This document shows, one piece after another, positions 45,793-57,304 of a DNA stretch of 64,000 nt. The DNA comes from BOG-931 sp963761525. GTDB taxonomy: Bacteria > Pseudomonadota > Alphaproteobacteria > Rhizobiales > Xanthobacteraceae. A program made the position numbers and the translations under genes. The notes below the pieces were generated by a model, which made no database searches, was not told where the DNA came from, and saw nothing but the letters and a program-made list of their open reading frames with translations. Within the stretch, counting starts at the first letter, position 1, and each line of letters opens with the position of its first letter. The DNA is taken from contig CAVXHG010000007.1 in NCBI GenBank assembly GCA_963761525.1, positions 186,001 to 250,000 on the forward strand. The letters are read 5' to 3'.

Positions 45793-48095
45793 ATGACAAG
45801 GCTCGTTCGCAATCACTCGCACTGGGGCTCGTTCTTCGCCGAGGTCGAAAACGGCCGTGTTGTCGGTGTCCGGCCGTTCGAGCGCGATCCAGATCCATCG
45901 CCGCTGATCGAAGCGATACCCGCCGCGGTGCACTCGAAGACCCGGGTGGCGCAGCCTGTCGTCCGCGAAGGCTGGCTCAAGAATGGACCGGCCAGCCGTG
46001 AAGGCCGCGGCCGCGAGCCGTTCGTGCCGGTGTCGTGGGATCGCGCGCTCGATCTTATCGCCGGCGAGCTGTCGCGGGTGAAGCGCGATCACGGCCACGC
46101 CGCCATCATGGCCGGTTCGCAAGGCTGGGGTTCGGCCGGAATTCTTTCACGAGCCGCGCCCGCAATTGCGCCGCTTCATGGGGATCTTCGGCGGCTATGT
46201 CGATCAGGTCTCCAATTACAGTTTTGGCACGGCGCTGGTGTTTCTGCCCCACGTCGTCGGCAATGCGCAGTGCTGCACCGGTCCGCTGACGTCGTGGTCC
46301 TCGATCGCGCGTCACGGGAGGCTGATGGTGATGTTCGGCGGCGCCAATCCGAAGAACATGCAGGTGACCAAAGGCGGCATGGGCGTTCATGCCATCGGCC
46401 ATTCGCTCGCCGAGCTGGCGCGCGGCGGCGTCGAGGTCGTCAACATCAGCCCGATCCGCGACGACGGCCCCGATGCGGTGGCGCCAGAGTGGATTTCGAT
46501 CCGGCCCGGCACCGACACTGCGATGCTGCTGGCGCTGACCCATACGCTGATCACGGAAGGCCGGCACGATCAGGAGTTTCTCGCCCGCTACTGCACCGGT
46601 TTCGAGCGCGTGCAGTCCTATGTGATGGGTGAAGCCGACGGCCAGCCGAAAGACGCGGATTGGGCGGCGGCGATCACCGGGGTTTCGGCGGAGACCATTC
46701 GCACCCTGGCGCGGCGGATGGCGGCGAACCGCACCATGATCAGCGCGTCATGGTCGCTGCAACGCGCCGATCATGGCGAGCAGCCGTATTGGGCGGTGCT
46801 GTTGCTGGCGTCGTGTCTCGGCCAGATCGGTCTTCCGGGCGGAGGCTTTGGTTTCGGCTATGGCTCGGCGTCCGGCATCGCCGAACCGCCGCCGGCGTTT
46901 CGGACGCCCGGCATGGAGGCAGCACCAAACCCGCTCAACCGCTCGATTCCCGCGGCGCGGATATCGCAATGTCTGCTGCATCCCGGCGAGCCTTACGATT
47001 TCAATGGAAAGAGAAGCAATTATCCAGATATCAGGCTGGTCTATTGGGCCGGCGGCAATCCGTTTCATCATCACCAGGACACCAATCAGCTCCGCGCGGC
47101 GTTCCGCCGGCCGGAAACGATCATCGTGCATGAGCCGTGGTGGACCGCGACGGCGCGGCACGCCGACATCGTGCTGCCGGTGACGACGACGCTGGAAAGA
47201 AATGACATCGGCGCAGCGCAGCGGGATCCGTTCGTCATCGCCATGGAGCAGGCGATCGAACCGATCGGTGAGGCGCGCAATGATTATTCGATCTTCACCG
47301 CGTTGTCGGAGCGCCTTGGTTGCGAGGACGCGTTCACCCAAGGACGCGACGAGATGGCGTGGCTGCGGCATCTCTATAACAGCTGGCGCGACAGTCTGCG
47401 TACCAACGCTGCGTCGATACCTGATTTCGACCGGTTCTGGGCCGACGGCTACCTGGAGATTCCGAAAGGCGCCGACGAATATGTCATGTTCGACAAATTC
47501 CGCGCCGATCCGGATGCGCACAAGCTGACGACGCCGTCGGGCCGCATCGAGCTTTATTCGGAAAAAATCGCGAGCTTCGGTTACGACAATTGTCCGCCGC
47601 ACCCGACCTGGATCGAGCCGTCGGAATGGCACGGCGGGGCAGGGGCTAAAGCCTATCCGCTGCATCTCGTGTCCAGCCAGCCGCGCTACAAGCTGCACAG
47701 CCAGATGGATTTCAGAAGAGGTCAGCGCGCGCGGCAAGATCGATGGCCGCGAAGTGGTTGCGATGCATCCTCACGACGCGCAGGCGCGCGGCGTCAAGGA
47801 CGGCGATATCGTACGCCTGCACAACACGCGCGGTGCGTGTCTCGCCGGTGTGGCGTTGAGCGACGCATTATCGCCCGGCGTAGTGAAGCTGTCGTGCGGC
47901 GCCTGGTACGATCCGGTCGATGGCGATGAGGGCGCGCTCTGTGCGCACGGCAACGCCAATATCCTCACCCACGATCGCGGCACCTCGAAGCTCAGCCAGG
48001 GGCCAAGCACCGGCACCAATATGGTCGAGATCGAATTGTGGAAAGAACCGCTGCCGCCGCTGCGGGCGTTTGAGCCACCGGCGATGGCTGAATGA
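45793..48095 (+). pseudogene. Molybdopterin oxidoreductase, BisC/TorA type (frame broken twice)
   Basis: DMSO-reductase-family enzyme of the biotin-sulfoxide/TMAO reductase branch, about 767 residues restored. The N-terminus (SHWGSFFAEVENGRVVGVRP) and GPASREGRGREPFVPVSWDR match the branch. The Mo-ligand serine is in VSNYSFGTA. The first break is near 46140 (an extra A before TTCTTTCAC); the second near 47716, then SARGKIDGREVVAMHPHDA to the stop at 48095. There is no Fe-S cysteine motif and no Tat signal, so it is probably cytoplasmic, as BisC is. The likely substrate is an S- or N-oxide. Confidence 0.85.
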
Positions 48096-48130
48096 ACTCA
48101 GCGCCCGCGTTGTCTATGCTTGCGGGCCGT

Positions 48131-49159
48131 TCAATTTATTTTCAGCAGCCTTTTTGCGTTGCCGGAAAACAGCTTGCGCCTGTCCTCAACCGAAAGGTCG
48201 AGCTGATTGAGCGCGTCGATCGCCGGCTTGATCGGGCCGAGCGGCGTGTCGGTCGCGAACACCACTTTGTCGGCGCCGAAAAACTCGTAGCCGCAGCGCA
48301 ACGCGTGCGCCCCGCCGCCGAACATCGCGGTATCGGCATAGAATTCCTTGAAATACTCGAGATGCGGCCGCTTCAGCGACGGCAAGATCTTCGAATAGTC
48401 CTCGTCCAGCGTGCGCTGCCCGAGCACATCGAGGCCGGGACCGACACGGCCATCAAAAAACGGGATCATGCCGCCGAGATGATGGGTGATGATGTGCAGG
48501 TTCGGGTAGCGATCGAACAGGCCGCTGAACACCATGCGCGCCATGGCCACCGAGGTGTCATAGGGCCAGCCAAAGCACCACCACATTTCGAAGCGCGATT
48601 TCTGCTCGGCGGGGTAGTCGGTCATGGTCGCGGTGCGCGCCGGATGCAGCCAGATCGGCCGGTCAAGTTGCGCCATCGCGGCAAACAGCGGCTCGAAGAC
48701 CGGTTCGTCGAGCGGGCGGCCGGCGAGCGGCGTGAAAATCTGCACGCCGACGGCGCCGAGCTGGTTGATGGCGCGTTTGGCTTCTTCGACCGAGCTCATC
48801 ACGTCGGTCAGGCAAAGCGCGGCAACAAAGCCGGCGAAACGATCCGGATGCTCGCGGCAAAGCTCGGCCATGGTGTCATTGGCGATGCGCGCCAATGGGA
48901 GACCCTGGGCCGGCGTTGCAAAATCCTCGATCGGCGGGTTGGGCAGCGAAATCACCTGCCGGTAATCGCCGAACTGGTCCATCTCCTTAAAGCGCGCGTC
49001 GAGATCGTGGATCTTCTGCACGCCACGCAGCCGCGCGGCGATATTGCCGAGCTTCGGCGCGACTTTATTCATTTCATCAAGGAAATTGGCCGGCGAAAGA
49101 TGGCAGTAAAGGTCGATGATCGCGTCACTCAAGGCGTTGCTCCCTTTTGTTGCGATCAT
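48131..49159 (-). CDS. Amidohydrolase-2 family protein with altered HxH motif
   Basis: A 342-residue ACMSD-like protein. The first metal motif reads DLYCH, so tyrosine (Y18) stands where the family has the first histidine of HxH, with H20 kept. The later ligands look intact (WLHPART, ITHHLGGM, VFATDTPLGP). With the first ligand lost it may bind one metal differently, or be inactive. It is convergent with the molybdoenzyme gene, about 35 bp apart. A TTG at 49134 is an alternative start. Confidence 0.82.
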   Translation of the reverse strand: MIATKGSNALSDAIIDLYCHLSPANFLDEMNKVAPKLGNIAARLRGVQKIHDLDARFKEMDQFGDYRQVISLPNPPIEDFATPAQGLPLARIANDTMAELCREHPDRFAGFVAALCLTDVMSSVEEAKRAINQLGAVGVQIFTPLAGRPLDEPVFEPLFAAMAQLDRPIWLHPARTATMTDYPAEQKSRFEMWWCFGWPYDTSVAMARMVFSGLFDRYPNLHIITHHLGGMIPFFDGRVGPGLDVLGQRTLDEDYSKILPSLKRPHLEYFKEFYADTAMFGGGAHALRCGYEFFGADKVVFATDTPLGPIKPAIDALNQLDLSVEDRRKLFSGNAKRLLKIN

Positions 49160-49325
49160 AGCGTAAGCGCCGAGCTTTGCGAGCGGGCCACGACCGGTTG
49201 CGCGCCATCTGTACCGCGCCTTTGCGGCGAGTGCCGCGCGATGAAGCAGGTATTGGCAAAAACTTCAGCTTGGTTCGCTCAAGCCCGTTTTTTACAGTGT
49301 GCGCTGCAATCGAGGAGATTGATTT

Positions 49326-50348
49326 ATGAGAGATCGGCTGCGCGTAAGAAGGCTGGCGCGTCTCGCCTGCCAGGCTGGATGTGTCGCGGCTTTGGCGATC
49401 GCATTCTCCCTCAACGGAGCGCGTGCGGCGGAAGATGCTGCGGATTTTCCGTCGCGGCAGATCACCTTGATCAATCCCTTTGCGGCCGGCGGGCCGACCG
49501 ATCTGATTGCGCGGGTCGTAGGCGAGGCACTCGGCGACGTACTCGGCAAACCGGTTGTCGTCGAGGATCGTCCTGGCGCGGGCGGCGGCGTAGGATTTGT
49601 GGCGGTCGCGCATTCGGCGCCGGATGGTTACACGCTGGCCGCAGTCGACATTTCCTTGGTGACAGTGCCGCTGGTGCAGGCGCAGGCGAGCTACGATCCG
49701 ATCAAGGACTTCCGCATGGTCGGCATGACCACGCGCTCTACGCTGGCTTTCCTCGTTGCGCCGTCAACGCCTGCATCGAACATCGCCGACTTTCTCGCAA
49801 TGGCGCGGCGCGATCCGAACGCGGTGACGCTTGCGCATCCGGGAATTGGCAGCACGCCCTATCTCGGCGCGCTGTCATTCTCTCAGGCCGCCCACATCAA
49901 GCCGCTACTGGTGCCTTATCAGGGCATGGCGCCCGCGACGACTGATCTGATGAGCAACCGCATTACCGGATTGTTCACCGCGCCAAGCGGAGGCATCAGT
50001 CTCGCACGGGATGGCAAGGTCAAAATGCTGGCGGTGATGGGGCAGCAGCGGCTTTCGGAAGCGCCCGATGTGCCGGCTTTCGCCGAGGCCGGCCTGACCT
50101 TGCCGGGCTTTGAGCAAGGAACGTGGTATGGCATTGCCGCACCAGCAGGGACGCCTGACGCCATTGTCGCCAAGCTCAATGCGGCGTTGAATAAGGCATT
50201 GCAGAGCAAGGCTGTCGCGGACCGCCTGGCGGCGTCAGACATTTTCGTCCAGCAGAGCGCGCCCGCAGAATTCCAACAGTTTGTGTCGGATCAGTTCGCG
50301 TTCTGGAAAAAGACGATCGCGACCGCCGGCCTGAAGGCGGACGAATAA
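49326..50348 (+). CDS. Bug-family tripartite tricarboxylate transporter substrate-binding protein
   Basis: Periplasmic binding protein of the TctC/Bug type, 340 residues. The signal peptide (ALAIAFSLNGARAAED) is followed by the family start FPSRQITLINPFAAGGPTDL and the NRPGAGGG-like loop EDRPGAGGGVGF, which holds the ligand carboxylate. No TctA/TctB membrane genes are near; orphan Bug genes are common in Burkholderia- and Bradyrhizobium-like genomes. Nearby catabolic genes suggest it imports an aromatic or organic acid. Confidence 0.88.
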   Translation: MRDRLRVRRLARLACQAGCVAALAIAFSLNGARAAEDAADFPSRQITLINPFAAGGPTDLIARVVGEALGDVLGKPVVVEDRPGAGGGVGFVAVAHSAPDGYTLAAVDISLVTVPLVQAQASYDPIKDFRMVGMTTRSTLAFLVAPSTPASNIADFLAMARRDPNAVTLAHPGIGSTPYLGALSFSQAAHIKPLLVPYQGMAPATTDLMSNRITGLFTAPSGGISLARDGKVKMLAVMGQQRLSEAPDVPAFAEAGLTLPGFEQGTWYGIAAPAGTPDAIVAKLNAALNKALQSKAVADRLAASDIFVQQSAPAEFQQFVSDQFAFWKKTIATAGLKADE

Positions 50349-50391
50349 TTTGACGAAGCGCTGGTGCCGCGCCCCGTCAAATCAATGGGCG

Positions 50392-51349
50392 TCAGGTCAT
50401 CACCCGCGCTGGCTTGCCGTCGAGGAAGCCGCGGATGTCTTCGGCGACGCCGGCGAAATAGTTCTTGTAGTTCTGCTCGGAGACGTAGCCGAGGTGCGGC
50501 GTGATGACGGCATTGTCCATCTTGCGCAGCGGATGATCGACCGGCAGCGGCTCGACGTCGAACACATCGAGCCCCGCGCCAGCGATTTTCTTGTCGCGCA
50601 GTGCGGCAAGCAGCGCCGCTTCGTCGATGATCGGTCCGCGCGACGTATTGATGATGTAGGCAGTCGGCTTCATCAGGCCGATTTCCTTGGCGCCGACGAG
50701 GCCGCGCGAGCGCGGCGACAGCACGACATGGATACTGACGAAGTCGGCCTGCCGGAACAGGTCGTCCTTGCTGACGTAAGTGGCGCCAGCCTCGCTGGCT
50801 TTTTCCGCCGTCAGGTTCTGGCTCCAGGCAATCACCTTCATGCCGAAGGCCTTGGCGATATTGGCGGTGCGGATGCCGAGCTTGCCGAGGCCGAGGACGC
50901 CGAGCGTCATGCCGTCGAGGTCAGGACCGATTGTGCTCTGCCAGGTGGCGCCGGCATGCAGCCGGGCATTCTCGTAGCCGATGTGGCGGGTCAGTTCGAG
51001 CATCAAGCCCGATGGCGATGCCGGACGTTGGGCTGCCAAAGGAGCCGGTGCCGCAGACGGTGACGCCGCGGGCCTTCGCCGCCTCGGTATCGATCGAGGC
51101 GTTGCGCATTCCGGTGGTGATAAGGAGCTTCAGGTCGGGCAGGGCGTCGATCACGGCTTTCGGGAAGCCGGTACGCTCGCGCATGGCAACGACAATCTGG
51201 AAGCCTTGCAGGGCGGCAATAACCTTGTCCGGGCCGTCCAGATGCTCATTGAAGGCCTTGAATTCAACGTCGCCTTTGACCTTGGAAAAGTCAGCAACCT
51301 CGAGCGCAACATTTTGATAGTCGTCGAGAATAGCGCACCGCACCGCCAT
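50392..51349 (-). pseudogene. D-2-hydroxyacid dehydrogenase (frame broken once)
   Basis: NAD(P)-dependent D-isomer-specific dehydrogenase, about 318 residues restored. Start ATG 51349 (MAVRCAILDDYQNVALEVAD). The NAD-binding fingerprint is VLGLGKLG, and the catalytic Arg (INTSRGPIIDE), Glu (LDVFDVEPLP) and His (ITPHLGY) are visible. In the middle the frame shifts near 51010 at a GGG run (ATCGGGCTTGATG): removing one G gives GSPTSGIAIGLMLEL, the conserved active-site helix. Probably an indel. It ends 44 bp from the convergent Bug-type gene. Confidence 0.85.
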
Positions 51350-51418
51350 GACGTCATCCACCCCGGTTTTTGAAACCCGGAGCGGTTCTAAAGCATGCGG
51401 AGGGCGAAAAGAAGAAGC

Positions 51419-51622
51419 TTAAGCGTGCTGCTCAGCGGCTTCGCGCAGGGCTGGCGCCTTGGCCGCCGCGCTTGGGGCGGTCTTCTGGTGAAGGTTGTCG
51501 TACTTGGCGTGCCACTTCGGGCCAGGACCGCGCATATAGTGCAGGTCAGGCCGGTAGGCGCTGCTGGGTTCACCCGAAGCGCGCCAGAGTTCGGCAACCG
51601 CCTTGGACAAATCACGCCACAT
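51419..51622 (-). CDS. Small conserved-looking hypothetical protein
   Basis: A 67-residue polar protein (MWRDLSKAVAELWRASGEPS) with an aromatic, basic core (RPDLHYMRGPGPKWHAKYDN) and an Ala-rich tail. GGGAG stands seven bases before the ATG, a good ribosome site. No membrane helix or known domain. I have no function for it. Confidence 0.5.
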   Translation of the reverse strand: MWRDLSKAVAELWRASGEPSSAYRPDLHYMRGPGPKWHAKYDNLHQKTAPSAAAKAPALREAAEQHA

Positions 51623-51906
51623 CGCACGCTCCCGAAAATTCCAATGGGCGTTCCGTTTTCAAACGCCCGTTTGACCGGATTTTCAGCGAATAACCATTAA
51701 AATTTGGTGCGATTTCGGCAGGTTCAAGTTTACAATGTGATTGAGGCTTACGAAGGTTTAACAAGGTCAATAAAATTGGAACCGGCCGGCGGCGGGCGCT
51801 TGCCGACCGCGGCCTGCCTCGCTACATCACCACCATATTTCCCGAAATGAGCGCCTTTTCGGCGGCGCCGAGCATAGGGGCAGGGCGCCAAGCCCGTAGC
51901 CAGACC

Positions 51907-53559
<1,653 letters not shown>

Positions 53560-53649
53560 TGGGCTTTAATTCCTGAAATCAGGACATATATAGCAACGTG
53601 TTTAGGTCCGCCGGTGCGGATAACAACTTTTGCAACCCAGGAGACGTTT

Positions 53650-53904
53650 TTGCCAACGCGAACTGATAATGCCGAGCCGAATGCGGTGCGGGCGCGGGCC
53701 GAGGCAAATTTCAAGAAAGAAGAGCGCGCCAGGGAAGGCGCTCAGGCCATGAGCGAATACCAGGCCAGTAGCAAGGAAGTCCGGGAAAACATGGCTAAAC
53801 TGAAAGCCCTCCGGCTCGCCAAGCAAGCGGCTGATCAGGCTCAGGTTGTTGCCAAGGAGACCATCAAGGAAACGGTGAAAAAGCCCCGTAAGAAAGCTCC
53901 GTAA
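53650..53904 (+). CDS. Small lysine-rich hypothetical protein
   Basis: An 84-residue charged, probably helical protein. Start TTG 53650 (LPTRTDNAEPNAVRARAEA) has CAGGAGA seven bases before. It is rich in Lys, Arg, Glu and Ala with a basic tail (KETVKKPRKKAP), suggesting nucleic acid or ribosome association, though no domain is recognised. It sits alone between ettA and the helicase gene. Confidence 0.6.
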   Translation: MPTRTDNAEPNAVRARAEANFKKEERAREGAQAMSEYQASSKEVRENMAKLKALRLAKQAADQAQVVAKETIKETVKKPRKKAP

Positions 53905-54169
53905 CGTTAAGTTTGCGCCGCGCCTTGAAACGAACACACCATCGGTGCATAAGCGATTCGCGGGCTGTCGTTCGATTAGCCTTCTGGCCCGCTGCGAGCC
54001 GCGTGTACGGGATACCTACGGTTAATACCCGTTAAAAGGTTTCTGGCTCGCCCTTTACCCCCTCATATTTTGACAGCCCAGAGCGCGCGGGATGTCTTTT
54101 ACCCCGCACCGCGGGCTGTGGCGTGAAACGCCACGGTCGCGCGACCGCGTACAACAGAAAGAAACTAAA
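53905..54169 (+). promoter_or_regulatory. Leader region of the helicase/infA operon
   Basis: A 265-bp gene-free region before the RhlE-type gene. It contains the hairpin GTGGCGT GAA ACGCCAC (54118-54134) and a CCGCACCGCGG inverted repeat beside it. Helicase genes paired with IF-1 are often cold-induced and have long leaders; here that is inference from position only. Confidence 0.3.
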
Positions 54170-55534
54170 TTGACTACCTTCCAAGACTTCAATCTCAACG
54201 AAGCCATTTCGCGTGCCCTCGTTGAAGAGAAATATCTGACTCCGACGCCAATCCAGGCGCAAACCATTCCGACCGTTATGTCGGGGCGGGACGTCGTTGG
54301 AATTGCTCAGACCGGCACCGGCAAGACCGCTGCCTTTGCACTGCCGATTCTGCATCGGCTGGCCGCCGAACCGCGGCAAACAGCCCGCAAGGGTTGCCGT
54401 GTTCTGGTGCTCAGCCCGACCCGCGAATTGTCCGGACAAATCCTCGACAGTTTCCGCACTTACGGCCGTCACCTGCGCCTTCGCTCGGCGCTTGCCATTG
54501 GCGGCGTCTCGATGGGCAAGCAGGTTCGCTCGATGCTCAACGGCGTCGACATTCTGGTTGCCACGCCCGGTCGGCTGCTCGACCTCGTCGTCAGCAACGC
54601 AGTCCGCCTCAATGAGGTGGAGTTTTTCGTGCTCGACGAAGCTGACCGCATGCTCGACATGGGCTTCATCCGGGACATCCAGAAAATCGTGGCAAAGCTT
54701 CCGGCGCAGCGGCAGACCCTGATGTTCTCCGCGACCATGCCGCGGGCCATTGAGGATCTCGCATCGCGGATGCTACGCGATCCCGCGCGCGCGGCGGTAA
54801 CGCCGGTCGCGACCACCGCCGAAAAAGTTGACCAACGCGTCATCCGCGTTGATCGCGCGGCCAAGCTCGCCACGCTCATCGACGTGTTGCGGCAAGAGAC
54901 AATCGATCGCGCGCTGATCTTTACCCGGACCAAGCACGGCGCGGATAAAGTCGTTCAAGGTCTCGTTCGCGCCGGCATTGCCGCCGAAGCGATCCATGGC
55001 AATAAATCACAGGGCCAGCGTGAGCGCGTGCTGGGTGCATTTCGCAGCGGCGCAGTGAAAACGCTGGTGGCGACTGACATTGCCGCCCGTGGCATCGACG
55101 TCGACGGCATCAGCCATGTGGTGAATTTCGATGTGCCGAACGTGCCGGAAACCTATGTGCACCGCATTGGCCGCACGGCGCGGGCCGGCGCTGAAGGCAT
55201 TGCGATCTCGCTATGCGACGGCGAGGAGATGGCCTTCCTGCGCGATATCGAAAAGCTGATCCGGATAGCGATTCCGGTCACGGATCGCCGTTCAAATCCC
55301 CATAAGACTGAGATGACTCCGGAGGATCGCCCTGCTAGCCGTCCGCATGCTAATAATGATAAGCGGCGGCAGTGGCGTCGAGGGAGTCGTCCAAAACGCG
55401 ATCACCGCCAGCCGCAATCGGGTGAGAGTGCGGGCGGCATCGATAACGTCGCCTTTTTGAAAGGTCAGGCGGCTCCGCGGCGCGGCAATGGTCAACGGCA
55501 GCCGCGTTGGGCCGGGCAATCGAAAGGACAATAG
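54170..55534 (+). CDS. rhlE: DEAD-box RNA helicase, RhlE type
   Basis: ATP-dependent RNA helicase of 454 residues from TTG 54170 (LTTFQDFNLNEAISRALVEE). The motifs are in order: Q motif (PTPIQAQTIP), I (AQTGTGKTAAF), Ia (PTRELS), Ib (TPGRLLD), II (DEADRMLD), III (SAT), IV-V (TDIAARGIDVDG), VI (HRIGRTARAG). A basic, Arg/Gly/Gln-rich tail (RRQWRRGSRPKRDHRQPQSG) would add RNA affinity. The open frame back to 54092 is not conserved. It is followed by an IF-1 gene one base after the stop. Confidence 0.94.
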   Translation: MTTFQDFNLNEAISRALVEEKYLTPTPIQAQTIPTVMSGRDVVGIAQTGTGKTAAFALPILHRLAAEPRQTARKGCRVLVLSPTRELSGQILDSFRTYGRHLRLRSALAIGGVSMGKQVRSMLNGVDILVATPGRLLDLVVSNAVRLNEVEFFVLDEADRMLDMGFIRDIQKIVAKLPAQRQTLMFSATMPRAIEDLASRMLRDPARAAVTPVATTAEKVDQRVIRVDRAAKLATLIDVLRQETIDRALIFTRTKHGADKVVQGLVRAGIAAEAIHGNKSQGQRERVLGAFRSGAVKTLVATDIAARGIDVDGISHVVNFDVPNVPETYVHRIGRTARAGAEGIAISLCDGEEMAFLRDIEKLIRIAIPVTDRRSNPHKTEMTPEDRPASRPHANNDKRRQWRRGSRPKRDHRQPQSGESAGGIDNVAFLKGQAAPRRGNGQRQPRWAGQSKGQ

Positions 55535-55535
55535 C

Positions 55536-55808
55536 TTGCCGAAAGAGGAATTGATGGAATTTGAGGGCCTCGTACTCGAGGCCCTCCCCGATGCGCGGTT
55601 TCGGGTACAGCTCGACAACGGCCATGAGCTCGTCGCTTACACAGCCGGCCGCATGAAGAAAAACCGCATCAAGACGCTGGCCGGCGACCGCGTTATTGTC
55701 GAGGTGTCGCCTTACGATCTGGAAAAGGGCCGATTAGTCTTCCGGCACAAAGACACCGGCGGAGCGCCCCGGCCGCAGCAGCAGCGTAATCAGCAGTGGC
55801 GGCGCTAA
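55536..55808 (+). CDS. infA: Translation initiation factor IF-1
   Basis: A 90-residue OB-fold protein. Start TTG 55536 has AAGGA about 8 bases upstream. MEFEGLVLEALPDARFRVQL and GRMKKNRIKTLAGDRVIVEV are IF-1 signatures. It has an N-terminal five-residue addition (LPKEE) and a Gln/Arg-rich tail (GAPRPQQQRNQQWRR) that standard 72-residue IF-1 lacks. It shares an operon with the RhlE helicase, so it is probably a second, condition-linked copy. It may help start mRNAs under stress. Confidence 0.93.
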   Translation: MPKEELMEFEGLVLEALPDARFRVQLDNGHELVAYTAGRMKKNRIKTLAGDRVIVEVSPYDLEKGRLVFRHKDTGGAPRPQQQRNQQWRR

Positions 55809-55849
55809 GGCCGCCGCTGCGTTACCTGCCGCGGTTCTCGCGCTGACGG

Positions 55850-57208
55850 TTATTCCGCCGGCGCGACGTTTGCTGCGGTGTTGTCGGCTTCCATAACCGG
55901 GCGTGCGTAGTACAGAAAGATCAAGAACAGCGCCCCGATCAGGCAAGGAAGCGCGGCAGCGTAGAAAAGGCCGCCGACCTTGTAGCCCAAACCGAAAATG
56001 ACGCCGGCGAGGATCGGCCCGAATACCTGGCCGACACGGCCCATTCCCATCGCCCAACCGATACCGGTTGAACGGATCGCGGTCGGATACATTCCGGCCG
56101 CCACGGCGATGAGGCCGGTTCCAGTGCCGCCCACAAAAAAGCCGGCGAGGAACGAAGCGACGCTCAGCGCACCGACCGAGGATGTGGCTTGTCCGAACCA
56201 GGCGAGGCAGATGCCGCCGAGGATGAAGCCCGGGATCAGCACGCGGAATGCGCCGGCGCGATGCACGGCCCAGCCCGACGTGGCGCTGGCAATGACACTG
56301 CCAAGATTGTTTAGGCCGATGATGAGAGCCGCAGCCGATAGCGAGAAGCCGACCGAGTTGAGCACCATCGGTGTCCAGAACGTCACCGTCACCAGCACCA
56401 TGAAAACCATGAAGAACGGCACCCAGAGCAGCACCGTCGGAAGCGCGCGTCCCTCGGTGAACAGGTGCCGTACCGGCGCGCCCTTGCGTGTGGGATCCGG
56501 CGGCGCCACCAGTTCGGCACCGGCCGGGACTGCGCCGGGCATGATGCGCTCCAGGGTCTGACGGACAGCGTCCTGGCGGATACCGCGGGCCAGCAGAAAC
56601 CGGATCGATTCCGGCATCCAAATCGTGAGGATGATCGCGATGACGACCGGCGCTACCGCGCCGATATAGAACACCGATTGCCAGCCGAATGTCGGAATGA
56701 CCCAGGCGCTCGTCAGCGATCCAATCAATCCACCGCCGGGGAAGGACGCGAACAGTACGGTCACGAACACATCGCGCAACCGCTTCGGTGCGAGTTCCGC
56801 ACCCATCGCGAGGAAAGCCGGCGTTACGCCGCCAAGCCCCAGACCGGCGAGAAAGCGGTAGCTGAGCAACTCGTTGAGCGTAGACGATTGCGCTGTCAGG
56901 TAACTGAAAACCGCAAAAACGAGGATGGCGACGATCATGAACCACTTGCGGCCGAACAGGTCGGCGAGCGGCCCGAATGACAGCGCGCCGAACGCCGCGC
57001 CGAGCAGGCCGGCAGAGCCGACCTGTCCGAACTGCGGCATTGGCAGATGGATTGCCGCTGCAATTGCCGGCGCGGTGTAGCCGATCGCCTGGGTGTCGAA
57101 GCCGTCCAGTGCCGCGACCAGCATGCACAGCACGAGAATGCCGATTTGAAAGCCGGTGACCGGATGCCGGTCGATGAGATCGATGACGTCAACCCGATTG
57201 GGCGCCAT
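55850..57208 (-). CDS. MFS transporter, aromatic acid:H+ symporter (AAHS) type
   Basis: A 452-residue 12-helix importer. The AAHS marks are the TM1 acid motif (VAALDGFDTQAIGYTAPAIA) with DGFD, the loop 2-3 GPLADLFGRKWFM, and PESIRFLLARG after TM6. Relatives (PcaK, BenK, GalP) take up 4-hydroxybenzoate and similar acids. The gene lies 96 bp downstream of the MetE-like gene in the same direction, so it may supply substrate to that gene's pathway. Confidence 0.88.
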   Translation of the reverse strand: MAPNRVDVIDLIDRHPVTGFQIGILVLCMLVAALDGFDTQAIGYTAPAIAAAIHLPMPQFGQVGSAGLLGAAFGALSFGPLADLFGRKWFMIVAILVFAVFSYLTAQSSTLNELLSYRFLAGLGLGGVTPAFLAMGAELAPKRLRDVFVTVLFASFPGGGLIGSLTSAWVIPTFGWQSVFYIGAVAPVVIAIILTIWMPESIRFLLARGIRQDAVRQTLERIMPGAVPAGAELVAPPDPTRKGAPVRHLFTEGRALPTVLLWVPFFMVFMVLVTVTFWTPMVLNSVGFSLSAAALIIGLNNLGSVIASATSGWAVHRAGAFRVLIPGFILGGICLAWFGQATSSVGALSVASFLAGFFVGGTGTGLIAVAAGMYPTAIRSTGIGWAMGMGRVGQVFGPILAGVIFGLGYKVGGLFYAAALPCLIGALFLIFLYYARPVMEADNTAANVAPAE

Positions 57209-57304
57209 GCGCGTGTCCCCTCATTTGCGCGCCCGATTGAAAGGGGCGTCTGTTGCTTCTTTATTCGCATACGGCGTGCGCGCCTCGCACGGCAAGTGCG
57301 GCAA

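Noticed and set aside
48092..49945. A 617-codon open frame on the plus strand
   Set aside because: Antisense to the amidohydrolase gene and out of frame with the Bug-family gene; its product has no recognisable domain.
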